A model generated the notes under the pieces. The model searched no databases, was not told the origin of the DNA, and saw only the letters and a list, made by a program, of their open reading frames with translations. Below are positions 36,482 to 38,120 of a DNA stretch of 38,120 nt, one piece after another. Every line of letters begins with the position of its first letter. Position 1 is the first letter of the stretch. The DNA is from RGIG8497 sp045593265. GTDB lineage: Bacteria > Bacillota > Clostridia > RGIG6154. A program made the translations under genes and the position numbers. The stretch lies in assembly GCA_045593265.1 (NCBI GenBank), contig JAZNWH010000014.1, forward strand, positions 1 to 38,120, written 5' to 3'.

Positions 36482-37764
36482 ATAGTCACTCCTCTTTCAT
36501 TCATGTTACTCATTAATTTATCATAAAACGGGAATATTGAATATTCGCTTGCGTCCAAATCGTCTATTGGCGTTGTCCCGTCATCTAATCGCTCGTCAGG
36601 GTGTTTTTCATCCCATAAGGCCTGCGAGTAGGCCTCTGCAAGATATTTGCATTTACGCAATATGAAACGCCTCATTTGCCCGAATAAATGGCAGTCAAGC
36701 TCTATTCTATCAACAATCCTGCCTTTAATACAATCCTCAATTTGCAACGGAATATTGTGCTGTTGTAAGTATCTATTCATACCAAACGTTATAACTTGCC
36801 CTAATGCACCGTAATCGCCAAATGCGTGCGTTACTTTTCCATACTTATCAACCACTCTCCAATAAAACTCTGCGAACTTTTCATACATTTCTTCTGGCGT
36901 ATGTAATCCAGTCAATTTTTCTTCGTCAATGCTCCATACCTCTTTAAAGTACGGCGTGATTCCCGTTGCTTTAAATTCCGTTTCACCTTTTGTCGCTCCG
37001 TAGTCAATGCCAATCGATATAATCATAAAATTAATATCATTTCCGTTTTTGTCTTTTGCCTCGTCTTTAATATAAAGACTAGGATTGTCAGCAAATTGCC
37101 TATAAATAATGCCCTCGGCGTTTTTCCACTGTCCTAGTATTAACCTGTCATAATAAACCGTGCCTGCATATTCTCTACACAAATTGTCGACAAACTCTTT
37201 CGGCAAAAACGGATTGTCAAAAATAGTATAATGTTGAACGTATATATCAAGGCCTTTTTCCCCAGCTTTGTCCAAAAAGTCTGTTTTTAGCCAATGCGAC
37301 TGGTTTTCCGGATTCAATGCGCCGTCGCACATCGAATAGGGCTTGTCAAGCGAACCAAGAAGCATAAAAAACACTTCTTTATTCCATTTTGCAATTTCGT
37401 CAGCATAGCAATACTTGATTGACGTACCTTGTATCTTACTTACTTGGCTAACCTTTTCAGCGCCTAGACAATAAACTTGTTCGCCAAAAAGCTTTGCAAT
37501 ATTATCGGCCTTTATTGTTCCAACCATTTTTTTGCCATAAATTTGCCTTAATGGTTGCAACACGTTTCTTTCAATTGTTCCGTTTGAAACACCCAAAATA
37601 ACATATAAGCCGTCTTTCCCTTTTCGCTCAATTATTCGCTTTGGAATAGTCCATAAGTTGTCAAGATAAGTCTTGCCACAACGTCTTGCACCAACTTTGA
37701 TATTAAATCTGTGTGTTGCATTTCGTATAAATTCTTCTTGTTTTGGCGATATGATTTTACTCAT
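36478..37764 (-). CDS. terL: Terminase large subunit
   Basis: The 428 residues carry a Walker A GARRCGKT (25-32), a Walker B-type segment IKYCYADEIAKWN, and an RNase H-like nuclease domain starting IISIGIDYGATKGETEFKAT and ending DDLDASEYSIFPFYDKL. This is the PBSX/Terminase_3-type motor that pumps and cuts DNA. It overlaps terS by 8 bp. Confidence 0.92.
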   Translation of the reverse strand: MSKIISPKQEEFIRNATHRFNIKVGARRCGKTYLDNLWTIPKRIIERKGKDGLYVILGVSNGTIERNVLQPLRQIYGKKMVGTIKADNIAKLFGEQVYCLGAEKVSQVSKIQGTSIKYCYADEIAKWNKEVFFMLLGSLDKPYSMCDGALNPENQSHWLKTDFLDKAGEKGLDIYVQHYTIFDNPFLPKEFVDNLCREYAGTVYYDRLILGQWKNAEGIIYRQFADNPSLYIKDEAKDKNGNDINFMIISIGIDYGATKGETEFKATGITPYFKEVWSIDEEKLTGLHTPEEMYEKFAEFYWRVVDKYGKVTHAFGDYGALGQVITFGMNRYLQQHNIPLQIEDCIKGRIVDRIELDCHLFGQMRRFILRKCKYLAEAYSQALWDEKHPDERLDDGTTPIDDLDASEYSIFPFYDKLMSNMNERGVTI

Positions 37765-38120
37765 TATTTACCCCGTCTTCTATTTTAGCAAGCAATTCTT
37801 TAACTTTGTTAAGATCGTCGTTGTTTGTTTCATATTCAACTTTGTCACGCCACTCGTTTTTCTTCCTGTTCTTAAGCCAAAATATTTGTGCCGTTGTATC
37901 TGCTGGCACATGGATTTCTTCGTCAGCATATTCAAGGCGTTCGGTTTCCTTTATCTTTTTGCCATTGTCGTTATAAATAACCTCTTTGACCTTAAAGGCT
38001 TTGCGAACTGGCACGTTGTAACCAAGCGCTTTTTTGTGCATGGCATTTTCAACCTCAATGTCAACAATTTCTTTTCCTTTTTTTAAGGCTTCGGAAAAAT
38101 CGGAATATTTTTTTTTGTAT
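37757..38120 (-). CDS. terS: Terminase small subunit, C-terminal part (continues at base 142)
   Basis: The frame enters from the right edge and reads KKKYSDFSEALKKGKEIVDI, then MHKKALGYNVPVRKAFKVKE, a lysine/acid-rich middle and the end LNKVKELLAKIEDGVNNE. An internal ATG at 38039-38041 is not the true start, because on the circle the frame continues to ATG 285-287. Bases 37980-38120 duplicate 1-141. It overlaps the large subunit gene by 8 bp. Confidence 0.85.
   Translation of the reverse strand, partial: YKKKYSDFSEALKKGKEIVDIEVENAMHKKALGYNVPVRKAFKVKEVIYNDNGKKIKETERLEYADEEIHVPADTTAQIFWLKNRKKNEWRDKVEYETNNDDLNKVKELLAKIEDGVNNE
37980..38120. repeat. Terminal direct repeat, right copy (circular overlap)
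   Basis: Second copy of bases 1-141, ending exactly at the last base of the window. The identity begins at 37980 and runs to the end without a mismatch, including a run of nine T. It should be removed once when the circle is closed. Confidence 0.95.

Noticed and set aside
37980..38120. Biological direct terminal repeats of a linear phage
   Set aside because: The 141-base identity sits within one open frame that continues on both sides when the ends are joined, fitting an assembly overlap; real packaged ends cannot be judged from sequence alone.

Overview
The window is a complete circular phage genome cut open inside one gene. Bases 1-141 are repeated exactly as bases 37980-38120, so the unique circle is 37,979 bp, and the small terminase subunit reads across the junction. 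Low GC, strong AAGGAGG-type ribosome binding sites, a Gp15/Gp6-type tailed-phage head and tail module, and a tRNA-Trp that reads UGG all point to a siphovirus of a low-GC Gram-positive (Bacillota-like) host using the standard code. TGA is used throughout as a stop.

Every credible gene lies on the minus strand, so transcription runs one way round the circle. I found no integrase, excisionase or full-length CI-type repressor, so a lytic or otherwise non-integrating lifestyle is likely.

In the direction of transcription, a late promoter near 1000 reads a GIY-YIG homing endonuclease, TerS (across the junction), TerL, the portal, a collagen-like head fibre and a minor head protein (to about 31647). 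Next is an accessory membrane cassette at 29880-31473: a holin-like protein, a six-helix AgrC-sensor-like protein, a 15-residue Cys peptide and an AgrB-like protein fused to a sigma-4-like helix-turn-helix. It is followed by several virion-associated proteins (26326-29805), a 300-base gene-free stretch that looks like a structured RNA, and a separate unit of glycosyltransferase, small protein and tRNA-Trp. Scaffold, HK97-fold capsid, connectors, tail tube, tape measure, tail tip (with a dockerin-like insert and a C-terminal chaperone), baseplate/fibre proteins, holin, endolysin and an HNH protein follow, ending at the terminator at 12171-12200.

The early region (12094 down to 1015) holds an XRE regulator, many small proteins, an RHH regulator, a nuclease fused to an ATPase, an SSB-like protein, a DUF927-type helicase and an AbrB-like protein. 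It also holds an iteron-rich intergenic region that is a likely origin, a lone NUMOD4 protein, a DnaB-N-like protein, an ERCC4-type nuclease and small membrane proteins.

Two themes stand out. First, transcription control looks unusually uniform: ten minus-strand promoters share a perfect TATAAT and an extended -10 TGn, nine of them with a recognisable -35 at 17 bp. At several module borders the -35 sits in the 3' arm or loop of a terminator hairpin, so one short sequence ends one transcript and starts the next. Second, several elements may be new systems: the Agr-like peptide cassette, two candidate stand-alone RNAs, and an ermC-like leader-peptide attenuator at 29745-29824.
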